DNA from: Chitinophagaceae bacterium UBA7600
GTDB taxonomy: Bacteria; Bacteroidota; Bacteroidia; Chitinophagales; Chitinophagaceae
Length of the DNA stretch: 64,000 nucleotides
Direction: 5' to 3'
Assembly: GCA_002478885.1 (NCBI GenBank)
Contig: DLKC01000069.1
Location: 10,014 to 74,013, forward strand
The translations under genes and the position numbers were made by a program. Shown piece by piece: positions 35,602-43,700 of the stretch. Below the pieces are notes generated by a model. It saw only the letters and a program-made list of their open reading frames with translations, was not told the DNA's origin and ran no database searches. The stretch's first letter is position 1; every line of letters starts with the position of its first letter.

Positions 35602-36369
35602 ATGAAAAAGATCATCAAATATGTAATGCTCGATATACTGCGCAGTAAAGTGGTGATAGGCTATACCTTGTTCCTGCTCACCGTTTCGCTGAGCGTGTTC
35701 AGCCTGGAAGACAGCGCTGATAAAGGCTTGCTTAGCCTTCTGAATATTGTGTTGTTTATTGTGCCATTGGTGGCGATTATTTTTTCAACGATCTACGTTT
35801 ACAACAGTGCGGAGTTTATTGAGTTACTTGTTAGCCAGCCGATAAAAAGAACGACGCTGTGGTTAAGTGTTTTTACAGGTTTAACTTCAGCCTTATCACT
35901 TGCCTGGTTCATTGGTGCGGGGATTCCAATATTGTTATACCAGCCCGATTCAACCGGCATCACTATGATTATCGTAGGATTGTTGCTCACGGTTATTTTT
36001 GTTTCCATCGCTTTGCTTGCATCGGTTAAAACACGCGATAAAGCAAAAGGCATTGGCCTGTCTGTTTTATTGTGGTTTTATTTTTCCATCATCTTCGACG
36101 GGCTTGTGTTATTTGTATTATTCCAGTTGCAGGATTACCCGATGGAAAAACCCATGCTCGTTTTTACAACGCTTAACCCGGTCGATCTTGGCCGTATTAT
36201 GATCTTATTGCAAATGGACATGTCGGCACTCATGGGTTATACCGGCGCTATCTTCCGCGAATTTTTTGATACAGGTACAGGCACCACACTCGCAACAATT
36301 ATTTTATTTATCTGGATACTTTTTCCACTATGGTTATCGGTGAGAAGTTTTGCAAAAAAAGATCTTTAA
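35602..36369 (+). CDS. nosY: ABC permease NosY
   Basis: This 255-residue protein has six hydrophobic segments in the ABC-2 permease layout, including VIGYTLFLLTVSLSVFSLED near the start and LATIILFIWILFPLWLSV at the end. The region NPVDLGRIMILLQMDMSALMGYTGA (about 192) is the periplasmic segment typical of NosY. A 78-base spacer follows nosF. It is the last gene of the nos series, and a repeat pair follows. Confidence 0.9.
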   Translation: MKKIIKYVMLDILRSKVVIGYTLFLLTVSLSVFSLEDSADKGLLSLLNIVLFIVPLVAIIFSTIYVYNSAEFIELLVSQPIKRTTLWLSVFTGLTSALSLAWFIGAGIPILLYQPDSTGITMIIVGLLLTVIFVSIALLASVKTRDKAKGIGLSVLLWFYFSIIFDGLVLFVLFQLQDYPMEKPMLVFTTLNPVDLGRIMILLQMDMSALMGYTGAIFREFFDTGTGTTLATIILFIWILFPLWLSVRSFAKKDL

Positions 36370-36373
36370 CTAA

Positions 36374-36569
36374 TTAGCCGGCGGTTGTTTTTCATAGCAT
36401 CGTTCGTTGTGTCACTCACTTGTACATCCGGCTCTTCGCCGGGCAATGAGATTAGATATTGTCAGTTAATCATTCACTCGTGTAAGACCTGGCCTGGCAA
36501 GGTACTGTACCCGAAGAGTGCGACGCAACAAATGCTGATTAGTGTACTGCAGCCCGGCTCCAAAAAAAT
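36374..36569. repeat. Interspersed repeat, full mixed-type pair
   Basis: The left outer end is TTAGCCGGCGG. The forward half is the variant TTGTGTCACTCACTTGTAC (36407-36425) and the reverse half is GTACCCGAAGAGTGCGACGCAA-like (36507-36528). The right outer end is GCAGCCCGGCTCCAAAAAAA. It fills the gap between nosY and the cupin gene. Confidence 0.85.
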
Positions 36570-36578
36570 TAAAAAATT

Positions 36579-36869
36579 ATGCTCACAGGAAACATCAATG
36601 ATCTGATCGTGTACGACAGGATAAAGAAACAGCAGTTATATAAAGAAGACCGCTTTCATGTTATGCTATTGAGCATGCAGCAGGGCGAGTTTCTAAAACC
36701 GCATCAATCAAATAGTGATGCGTTTCTCACAGTGCTGGAAGGGGAAATCATTTTTACCAAAGATGAAATTGATCACAAACTGTTAAAAGGCGATATGTTC
36801 ACGTTCAAAGCGTCGGAAAAGCACTCAGTGAAAGCTTTGCAGAACGCATCTTTGTTAATTGTAAAGTAA
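36579..36869 (+). CDS. Small cupin-domain protein
   Basis: This 96-residue protein is a single cupin barrel: FLKPHQSNSDAFLTVLEGEIIF (motif 1, with His at about 42 and Glu in LEGE) and LLKGDMFTFKASEKHSVKAL (motif 2, with a conserved His). Such small cupins often bind a metal or sense a ligand. It is followed after 5 bases by a truncated haemoglobin, so the two are probably one transcript that handles reactive nitrogen or oxygen; that role is inferred from context only. Confidence 0.82.
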   Translation: MLTGNINDLIVYDRIKKQQLYKEDRFHVMLLSMQQGEFLKPHQSNSDAFLTVLEGEIIFTKDEIDHKLLKGDMFTFKASEKHSVKALQNASLLIVK

Positions 36870-36874
36870 TATCA

Positions 36875-37261
36875 ATGAAAAAGGATATTGAGAATATTGA
36901 AGACATAAAGCTATTGGTCAATAGCTTTTATGACAAAGTGAAAGCGGATAAGGCAATTGGATTTATATTCAACGACGTGGCCAAGGTGAACTGGGAAAAG
37001 CATTTGCCGGTGATGTATAATTTCTGGGAAAATGTTTTGTTCTTTACCGGGGCCTACAGTGGTAATCCTATGATCGCGCATGAAAAGGTACACCAGCAGG
37101 TGAATTTCACCGCGGCTCATTTTGAAGAATGGCTGAAACTTTTTCTACATACAGTCGATGAACTATTTGAAGGCGATAAGGCAGAGCTTGCCAAACAGCG
37201 TGCGATAAGTATTGCCACCGTTATGCAGATAAAGATTGTGCATACACATTCGCCCATGTAG
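36875..37261 (+). CDS. Group III truncated haemoglobin
   Basis: This 128-residue protein has the trHb III pattern: IKLLVNSFYDKVKADKAIGFIFND at the N-terminus, HLPVMYNFWENVLFFTGAYSGNP in the middle and the proximal His in MIAHEKVHQQVNFTAAHFEEWLKLF. Group III members are thought to bind oxygen or NO. Its place next to the nos cluster suggests a part in nitrogen-oxide handling, but that is inference. Confidence 0.9.
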   Translation: MKKDIENIEDIKLLVNSFYDKVKADKAIGFIFNDVAKVNWEKHLPVMYNFWENVLFFTGAYSGNPMIAHEKVHQQVNFTAAHFEEWLKLFLHTVDELFEGDKAELAKQRAISIATVMQIKIVHTHSPM

Positions 37262-37340
37262 CGGATGGCGGGCATTTATGTATGATTTTCCTGGTAAGGT
37301 CGTCGCTAAGTTTTTGTAACTTTAGCCATAAATCTTTTTT

Positions 37341-37967
37341 ATGCGTAAACCCTTTACCGCCGCCTTTTGCAGCCTGTTGCTAATGGCCGCAAGCTGTACC
37401 AAAACAGCGGGTGATCTGCCTGTTGCTACAACAGGCGAACATTCATCATCGAATGATTTATTTACCGGGCTTGCAGTTACACCCACCACCTATACCATTC
37501 TTAAAGGCCAGCAATATTGCAACCCTAACCCGCTTGTATTTACTTCAAAAAGTAAACTGAGTTTTGCGGCGTTATTCGATAGTTCCTGTATTTATAAAAC
37601 GGTTGACCCGCTTAACCAGGACGACATTAATAAGCTTTATGGTTTTTCAGATTGCAATTCGCAGCATCTTGAAAACAGCGCCCGTATCGGGTGGCGGTGG
37701 AGCAACGATTCGCTCCGCATTTTCGGCTTTGTGCACAATGGCGGCACTATGCTCTTCGGCGAAATAACTACAGCAAAAATTGGGAAGGTAATCAAGTGCA
37801 AGATCGTTTGTCTTGATACGCAATATGTTTTCACCGTTGACGGCAAAACGTTATCAATTCCAAGGCATTGTTCGGGAAATTATACGCGGTATAAGCTCTA
37901 TCCTTATTTTGGCGGCGATGAAGTGGCGCCACATGATATTACCATTCAAATGGCCGATCTTAAATAA
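37341..37967 (+). CDS. Hypothetical lipoprotein
   Basis: This 208-residue protein has a lipoprotein signal (MRKPFTAAFCSLLLMAASC). The mature part has several Cys residues (QQYCNPNPL, FDSSCIYKT, FSDCNSQH, VIKCKIVCLD, PRHCSGN), which suggests disulfides. FGFVHNGGTMLFGEI and YKLYPYFGGDEVAPHDITIQM look like beta strands. I do not recognise a family. It ends 2 bases from the convergent DUF2461 gene. Confidence 0.8.
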   Translation: MRKPFTAAFCSLLLMAASCTKTAGDLPVATTGEHSSSNDLFTGLAVTPTTYTILKGQQYCNPNPLVFTSKSKLSFAALFDSSCIYKTVDPLNQDDINKLYGFSDCNSQHLENSARIGWRWSNDSLRIFGFVHNGGTMLFGEITTAKIGKVIKCKIVCLDTQYVFTVDGKTLSIPRHCSGNYTRYKLYPYFGGDEVAPHDITIQMADLK

Positions 37968-37969
37968 GA

Positions 37970-38638
37970 TCAATGTTCCAAAGCCCGGTGCATGAATTTA
38001 ACCATCGGCATCAACGCTTCAAATGCATCGGTGATCTTTTTTACTAATTCTTTACCGGTAAGTTCGGCATCGGAAACGGTGGTCATGGCAACAAAGCTTT
38101 TAAGCTTAAGATATTCAATAGCTGGATTATCCTGCTCATAGCCCTTAGGAGGTCGGCTTAACGAATACTCGTTGCTTCGGTTTAGATCGCCATAAATAGC
38201 TTTGAATTTTTTGCTGCCGATAACTTCCTTGAACTCGTCGAAACTGTAATCAATTTCCTGCCGCACTTTCTTTAAGTCTTCGGGCATTGGTGCATATAAG
38301 CCACCGCCAACAAATGAATTGCCAGGCTCGAAGTGAAAATAATATCCTGCAGTCATCGTTTTTTTTCCGCCTTTATTAATACTGGCGCCCATATTGGTCT
38401 TATAAGGTGATTTGTCTTTACTGAAACGAACATCACGGTTGATGCGGAATGTGCAGTCTTTTGCTTTCAGTTGGGCAATTTCTTCGTCTTTATTTGCAAA
38501 ACGGTCTATCAACGTTTGAACAAGCTGCGCGAAATCTTCTTTTGCTGCTTCGTATTGTTTACGGTTTTTCTCGAACCATTCTTTGTTGTTGTTCTTCCTG
38601 AGGTCTTTTAAAAAACGAATGCTGGCAGGCTGTAACAT
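37970..38638 (-). CDS. DUF2461-family protein
   Basis: This 222-residue protein begins with the family signature LKDLRKNNNKEWFEKNRKQYEAAKEDF and continues with FRINRDVRFSKDKSPYKTNMGA and GGGLYAPMPEDLKKVRQEID. DUF2461 (TIGR02453) is widespread in bacteria and has no settled function. The length is normal. Confidence 0.92.
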   Translation of the reverse strand: MLQPASIRFLKDLRKNNNKEWFEKNRKQYEAAKEDFAQLVQTLIDRFANKDEEIAQLKAKDCTFRINRDVRFSKDKSPYKTNMGASINKGGKKTMTAGYYFHFEPGNSFVGGGLYAPMPEDLKKVRQEIDYSFDEFKEVIGSKKFKAIYGDLNRSNEYSLSRPPKGYEQDNPAIEYLKLKSFVAMTTVSDAELTGKELVKKITDAFEALMPMVKFMHRALEH

Positions 38639-38692
38639 AAATGCGGTTTTGTCCGCAAATTTATAGCTTATGAAACATTTTGATGGTTTACC

Positions 38693-38747
38693 AAAAACAC
38701 AATACCCCGTGAACCACTATCTGGCTTACAGGGTATTATTATTTTAA
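38693..38747 (-). terminator. Terminator of the fasciclin gene, possibly two-way
   Basis: AATACCC (38701-38707) and GGGTATT (38731-38737) pair around a 23-base loop. On the minus strand it is followed by TGTGTTTTTGG; on the plus strand it is followed by an AT-rich tail. Confidence 0.55.
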
Positions 38748-38758
38748 GGAAACTAACG

Positions 38759-39334
38759 CTATTTCGGCTGTGTAAGTACACCATCGATAATGTAAACAAT
38801 GCCGTTTGAAGCAGGAACCGATGCGATTACACTAGCGGTACCGTTAACCGTTATCTTCCCGTCTTTCTTGCCAATGGTAATACTGCCGCCATTCACCTGA
38901 CCTAGTTTTTGACCATCTTGCAGCATGTCTTCTTTATACACTCCAACGGAAACATGGTATTGAAGTATATCGGCGAGCTGATCTTTGTTTTCTGGTTTCA
39001 ATAAATTATCAACGGTGCCTGCGGGTAATTTGCTGAAGGCATCATTGGTTGGCGCGAAAACCGTAAATCGTCCCGCATTGCTCAATGCATCTACTAGGTC
39101 TGCTGCTTTTACCGCTGCAACCAGCGTACTGTGGTCTTTGCTGCCAACGGCGATCTGCACAATATTCTTGGCTGATTCATTATCCTGGACGCCCGATTGC
39201 CCTGACGGTGTGGGAGCAGCTGCGGCTGATGTATTGTCGGTAGTTGCGGTTGCTGCGCTGTCTGAACTGCAACCATAAAACGCAAACAGGAATAAACCTG
39301 CAAGAACTGCGATATCCGTATTGAACTTTTTCAT
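38759..39334 (-). CDS. Fasciclin-domain lipoprotein
   Basis: I chose the ATG at 39334 because it starts a lipoprotein signal (MKKFNTDIAVLAGLFLFAFYGC). After a Thr/Ser/Ala-rich linker, one fasciclin (FAS1) domain fills residues about 60-190: HSTLVAAVKAADLVDALSNAGRFTVFAPTNDAFSKLPAGTV, then YHVSVGVYKEDML and IIDGVLTQPK. FAS1 domains mediate adhesion or binding at the surface. An FNR-type palindrome (39387-39398) identical in core to operator 2 of the nos genes lies 53 bases upstream, which suggests control by the same regulator. Confidence 0.9.
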   Translation of the reverse strand: MKKFNTDIAVLAGLFLFAFYGCSSDSAATATTDNTSAAAAPTPSGQSGVQDNESAKNIVQIAVGSKDHSTLVAAVKAADLVDALSNAGRFTVFAPTNDAFSKLPAGTVDNLLKPENKDQLADILQYHVSVGVYKEDMLQDGQKLGQVNGGSITIGKKDGKITVNGTASVIASVPASNGIVYIIDGVLTQPK

Positions 39335-39386
39335 GTTGTTTGTTTTTAACGGGCATGAAATTAGGATCGAATTAAAACAGGGCATG

Positions 39387-39398
39387 TGATTGTAATCA
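39387..39398. promoter_or_regulatory. FNR-type operator upstream of the fasciclin gene
   Basis: TGAT-TGTA-ATCA is the same 12 bases as the core of the 29535-29552 palindrome. Confidence 0.55.
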
Positions 39399-39588
39399 TA
39401 AACGAAAATCTTTTTTGTAGCCGGATGCTGTAACTGCCATTGGTGTGGCCGCTCAGTGGCTGTTGTGCTATGGCTGAAGCGGCATCACTGCTATCGTTTC
39501 GGGCATTGCTGATTGGACCGGAAATGTAAATTTGGAGTTGAAGTGATCATCAGCTAACATTTTGCATTTGATGAATACTTGTCCAGCC

Positions 39589-39650
39589 GCACAAGTGTGC
39601 GACGCAACAACTGATGAAGAAGGTTGCAAATGCCCGGAACAAAAAAATAT
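39589..39650 (-). repeat. Interspersed repeat, reverse half
   Basis: The core GCACAAGTGTGCGACGCAA (39589-39607) is followed by GCCCGGAACAAAAAAATA, which reaches the stop codon of the gldA-like gene. No clear forward half was found in 39400-39588. The rest of that gap shows nothing I can name. Confidence 0.75.
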
Positions 39651-40546
39651 TAGTGGGTAAGGCTGCGGAAAATCTGTTCAAGATTATTACCCGCTTCACT
39701 GCTCAAAGAAACAATATTGATATTTTCCCTTAAAGCTGTTTCCATGAGTTGGCGTTTCAACTGTTCGGTATTCGTTGTGCTGAATTGCCAGGTTAATTCG
39801 TCGATTTGCCGACTGTTTGGAATATGTGCGAATACAGAGGCTTCGGCTTTTTTTGCAACAACAAGTTTTACTTCGTTGGTTTGTTTTGTATGCAAAAGAT
39901 GTTGCAGCGAATCGTCGGCAACGAGTTCGCCTTTATTAATGATGATCACGCGATCGCAGATGGCTTGCACCTCCTGCAATATGTGGGAAGAAAATAAAAC
40001 GGTTTTATTCTTTCCCTGTTCCTTTATCACGTTTCTTATTTCAACGATCTGGTTTGGATCAAGCCCACTGGTAGGCTCATCGAGGATCAGAACTTCGGGG
40101 TCGTGGATCAAAGCAGCGGCGAGGCCCACGCGTTGTTTATAGCCTTTGGAAAGCTGCCCGATTTTTTTATGCTTTTCAGGTGTTAAGCCAACAAGCCCGA
40201 TCATTTCATTAACGGCGGCCGCACTGTTTTTGATATGATATACACCGGCAACGAATAGCAGGTATTCTTTTACAAACATATCGTGGTATAAGGGGTTGGC
40301 CTCGGGCAGGTAGCCTGTTTTTCGTTTTATGTCAACCGGGTTTGCACCCGCATCAAGACCGCAGACTGCTACTGAACCGCCATCCTGTGTGAGGTAGCCC
40401 GTGATGATCTTCATAGTGGTGCTTTTACCCGCGCCATTCGGACCCAGGAAACCAACGATCTCGCCCTTCTCAATGGAAAAGGAAATATTGTTCACCGCCT
40501 TTTGTGTTCCGTAAACTTTAAGCAGGTTTTTTACAACGATTGACAT
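39650..40546 (-). CDS. gldA: ABC transporter ATP-binding protein, GldA type
   Basis: This 298-residue protein has Walker A GPNGAGKST (about residue 35), signature LSKGYKQRVGLA (about 131) and Walker B VLILDEPTSGLDPNQI (about 151), then the extra C-terminal domain of about 80 residues seen in GldA. GldA works with GldF/GldG, once linked to gliding motility in Flavobacterium and found widely in Bacteroidota. No gldFG genes are next to it here, which is common outside flavobacteria. Another ABC-2 exporter ATPase is the alternative. Confidence 0.78.
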   Translation of the reverse strand: MSIVVKNLLKVYGTQKAVNNISFSIEKGEIVGFLGPNGAGKSTTMKIITGYLTQDGGSVAVCGLDAGANPVDIKRKTGYLPEANPLYHDMFVKEYLLFVAGVYHIKNSAAAVNEMIGLVGLTPEKHKKIGQLSKGYKQRVGLAAALIHDPEVLILDEPTSGLDPNQIVEIRNVIKEQGKNKTVLFSSHILQEVQAICDRVIIINKGELVADDSLQHLLHTKQTNEVKLVVAKKAEASVFAHIPNSRQIDELTWQFSTTNTEQLKRQLMETALRENINIVSLSSEAGNNLEQIFRSLTH

Positions 40547-40883
40547 GGCCCAAATATAACAAGCATAAAAGTTAGAAAATTCAGAAATGTGTTTGTGTTA
40601 TAGGCTGCCTGTTTACCGGTTATTTTTTGCCACGCTATGTTGGCCTGTTAAACGCTGCAGCTCACTCGCAGCCCGGTGCCAGTGCTGTTAAATAAAAATC
40701 TCCTGCACTTTAAGGTAGTACGTGTTGGTTTTTTGTAATGGCAATCCTGTTTATACATGCACGGGATCCCGATTAAAAACGACTTTCAAAATCTCTATCA
40801 GCATTAATATTTTCTTAAACGTGCTACCACTTATCAAAATTTTGTGCCATGCCCTTCTTATCCTTTTACTTTGCGGCAGTTTT

Positions 40884-43109
40884 ATGAAAATTCTCCTGAG
40901 CATCATTTTATTAGCTGGCATTTTGGGGTCAGTAGTTGCACAATCTGTGAACACCGGGTCTCCGGACCGCAACAAACAATTGCATATAGCACATTCAAGA
41001 GTGCCGGTAAAAGTGGACGGCATACTAGACGACTTCATCTGGCAATATGCCGAGGTAGCAAAAGATTTCTTTTTAAAGTTTCCCAACGACAAAGACACAC
41101 CTAAACTGCATACCGAGGCAAGAATTGCTTACGACCAGGATTTTATTTATGTGGCCTTTACCAGTTACGACTCGGGCAAAAACATTATTCAAAGCCTGAA
41201 GCGTGATATTGGCCACATTGAAAATGATGGTGTGGGTATTGTTATCGACCCCCAGAACCTGCATACCAATGGTTTCTTCTTTGTTGTAAACGCGCTGAAT
41301 GCACAGTCGGAAGACCAGGTGAACCTTAACCAGGAAGCTGAGCCTACATGGAGCTGGGACAGCAAATGGTTCTCAGCAACCAAAAGAAACGGCAATAACT
41401 GGACCGCCGAAATGGCTATTCCTTTTAAAACCCTGCGTTTTCCGCCGGGCAGCACGGAGTGGGGAGTAAATTTTATTAGAGTGGATATGGGCGACAACCA
41501 GTACTCTGTATGGTCGCATGTGCCGGTTAATTTCAGAATGTTCAATATTGGTTATACCGGGAAAATGGTATGGGACTCTGCCCCGCCTGCACCCGGAAAA
41601 AATATTGTGCTTATTCCATACCTGTCGGGTGGCCTGAACAGCGATAAGGAAAACAACCAGCCGATCAAAGGCACTGCCAGTGCTGGCCTTGATGCCAAGA
41701 TTGCCGTTTCTTCTTCCATGAACCTCGACTTAACAGTGAATCCTGATTTCTCACAGGTGGAAGTTGATCAGCAGGTAACCAATCTCACCCGTTATAACAT
41801 CTTCCTCCCGGAAAAACGCTCTTTTTTCCTGGAGAATTCAGACATATTCGGCGGCTACGGAATACCGGAATTTATTACACCGTTTTATTCGAGAACCATT
41901 GGCCTTGATAAGAATGGTAACCGTATTCCCATCATCGGCGGCGCAAGGTTGTCGGGTAACCTCGACACTAAAACACGTATTGGTGTAATGAACATGCAAA
42001 CCGCCGAAAAAGGAGATTTTGCCGCGCAGAATTATTCCGCCGTGTCGGTCAACAGGAATGTTTTATCACGTTCGGTGGTAAAAGCCTATTTCCTGAACAG
42101 GCAGGGTTTTCTTACCGATGACCAGAAAAAGCATGATCCATTGGATGCATGGGGCAGAAATGCGGGAGCAAGTTTCGACTACCTTAATCACAATGCAAAA
42201 TGGGGTGCATGGGCAGCGTACCATACTTCAATGAAACCCGGTATTTCAAAAGATAATTTATTCGCAGAAACAGGAGTAACGTATAACGGAATCGCTTTCA
42301 GCAATACACTCGACCTTGCCACCGTGGGCACTAATTATTACACTGATATGGGCTACGTGCAACGGCTTGAAAATTATGACGCGGAAAAAGACACCGTAAT
42401 ACGCATGGGCTTCTGGCATATTTTCGATAATGCAACAATGAAATTCTTTCCCAGGAAAGGAGCATTTAACAGGCACACGATTTCCTTCGAAAACTATTTG
42501 GTATTTAACCCCGACAATACATTTAATGAAGGCGACCATACCCTCGAATACCGGGGTGAATTAAAAAGCAATACGGGCTTTGGCCTGACAGTAGAAAATG
42601 ACCAGATCAATTTGCTGTACCCGATTTCATTTACAGATGGTAAACCTCTCCCGGCCGATCATTACGACCACACACAGTTCACGCTTGAATATTACTCCGA
42701 CACGCGCAAACTTTTCAGCTACATGCTCAATGCTACTGCCGGAAGTTTTTACAATGGAACCATCCAGACCTATGGGGGCACCATCACATTCAGGCACCGG
42801 CCACACCTAAATGTTGCATTGCAGGCCGAATACAACAAACTGCAATTCCCGGATGAGTATGGCTCAACCGAGATCCTCTCTATTTCGCCCAGGGTAGAGA
42901 TCAATTTCAATACAAAAATTTCCTGGACAACCTACTTGCAGTACAATACGCAGCAAAACAATTTCAACATCAACAGCCGCTTCCAGTACCGCTTTAAGCC
43001 CATGAGCGATATGTATCTCGTTTACACAGATAACTACTACACTTCACCACTGCTCAGGAATAAGAACAGGGCTTTGGTATTTAAGCTCACGTACTGGTTC
43101 AATGTATAA
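40884..43109 (+). CDS. DUF5916 protein with carbohydrate-binding family 9-like domain
   Basis: I chose the ATG at 40884, which starts a signal peptide (MKILLSIILLAGILGSVVAQ). A promoter-like AAATTTTG at 40837-40844 lies downstream of the earlier in-frame starts and supports this choice. Residues about 30-210 form a CBM9-like beta-sandwich (PVKVDGILDDFIWQYAEVAKDFF). The rest is the DUF5916 region, rich in amphipathic strands (NLDLTVNPDFSQVEVDQQVTNLTRYNIFLPEKRSFFLEN) and ending in a barrel-type strand, ALVFKLTYWFNV. It is probably an outer-membrane protein; the function is unknown. The 337-base gap upstream holds only that promoter. Confidence 0.85.
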   Translation: MKILLSIILLAGILGSVVAQSVNTGSPDRNKQLHIAHSRVPVKVDGILDDFIWQYAEVAKDFFLKFPNDKDTPKLHTEARIAYDQDFIYVAFTSYDSGKNIIQSLKRDIGHIENDGVGIVIDPQNLHTNGFFFVVNALNAQSEDQVNLNQEAEPTWSWDSKWFSATKRNGNNWTAEMAIPFKTLRFPPGSTEWGVNFIRVDMGDNQYSVWSHVPVNFRMFNIGYTGKMVWDSAPPAPGKNIVLIPYLSGGLNSDKENNQPIKGTASAGLDAKIAVSSSMNLDLTVNPDFSQVEVDQQVTNLTRYNIFLPEKRSFFLENSDIFGGYGIPEFITPFYSRTIGLDKNGNRIPIIGGARLSGNLDTKTRIGVMNMQTAEKGDFAAQNYSAVSVNRNVLSRSVVKAYFLNRQGFLTDDQKKHDPLDAWGRNAGASFDYLNHNAKWGAWAAYHTSMKPGISKDNLFAETGVTYNGIAFSNTLDLATVGTNYYTDMGYVQRLENYDAEKDTVIRMGFWHIFDNATMKFFPRKGAFNRHTISFENYLVFNPDNTFNEGDHTLEYRGELKSNTGFGLTVENDQINLLYPISFTDGKPLPADHYDHTQFTLEYYSDTRKLFSYMLNATAGSFYNGTIQTYGGTITFRHRPHLNVALQAEYNKLQFPDEYGSTEILSISPRVEINFNTKISWTTYLQYNTQQNNFNINSRFQYRFKPMSDMYLVYTDNYYTSPLLRNKNRALVFKLTYWFNV

Positions 43110-43188
43110 GCCGGCAAATAATTTTGCATAACTAAAATCAAACAGGAACACAGGCCGTGTTTTGGGAAATACAAAAGATAAATTGCAG

Positions 43189-43446
43189 TAGCTCGGCTAA
43201 TGTATTTCATGGCATCTCATGGCATCGCCGCTTGCGTCGCACACTTATGCAATATCACTTTGCGCAGCAACAAAACGAAACTGCTGCAGTATACAAATTC
43301 ACCGGTTGGAGAGATGGAACGCCTGGAAGAGTGTCCTGAACAAGAAATATTTTGGTGATTTGCCTAGCTGATTTTTGAACAACCGGCACAAGGGTGCGAC
43401 GCAACGGAAGATGCCACATGAACTAAAAGCCCGGCTCAAAAAAATA
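43189..43446. repeat. Interspersed repeat, full inverted pair
   Basis: The forward core TTGCGTCGCACACTTATGC (43232-43250), preceded by two near-copies of TCATGGCATC, faces the reverse core GCACAAGGGTGCGACGCAA (43386-43404). The right outer end is AAAGCCCGGCTCAAAAAAA. No gene was seen in 43110-43474. Confidence 0.85.
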
Positions 43447-43474
43447 CCATCTTTAAAATCGGCAAATAAAAAAA

Positions 43475-43690
43475 TCACCTGTCGTACTCTCCTTTTAGTG
43501 CATATAGGCCAAAGATGACCATGCCAATCGCAATAGGCGTAAAAATGGTGATGATGATGATCCATGGCAGGTAAACATCCTGCGTTGGTTGTGCCATTAT
43601 TTTGCCGTAAGCTTCGTAAATGAGAAAAATAACTGCAGCGGGCCCGAGTATTACCCATGCAAGTCCGAGTGTGCGTCTTAAAGCGTTCAT
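43475..43690 (-). CDS. Small two-helix membrane protein paired with the MFS transporter
   Basis: I chose the ATG at 43690. The 71-residue product has two membrane segments (LGLAWVILGPAAVIFLIYEAY and LPWIIIITIFTPIAIGMVIFGLYAL) and a short charged end. It starts 10 bases after the MFS gene stops, on the same strand, so it is co-transcribed. Small proteins of this layout accompany MHS-type symporters in several Bacteroidota, but I cannot name a family with confidence. Confidence 0.75.
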   Translation of the reverse strand: MNALRRTLGLAWVILGPAAVIFLIYEAYGKIMAQPTQDVYLPWIIIITIFTPIAIGMVIFGLYALKGEYDR

Positions 43691-43700
43691 AACAATATTT

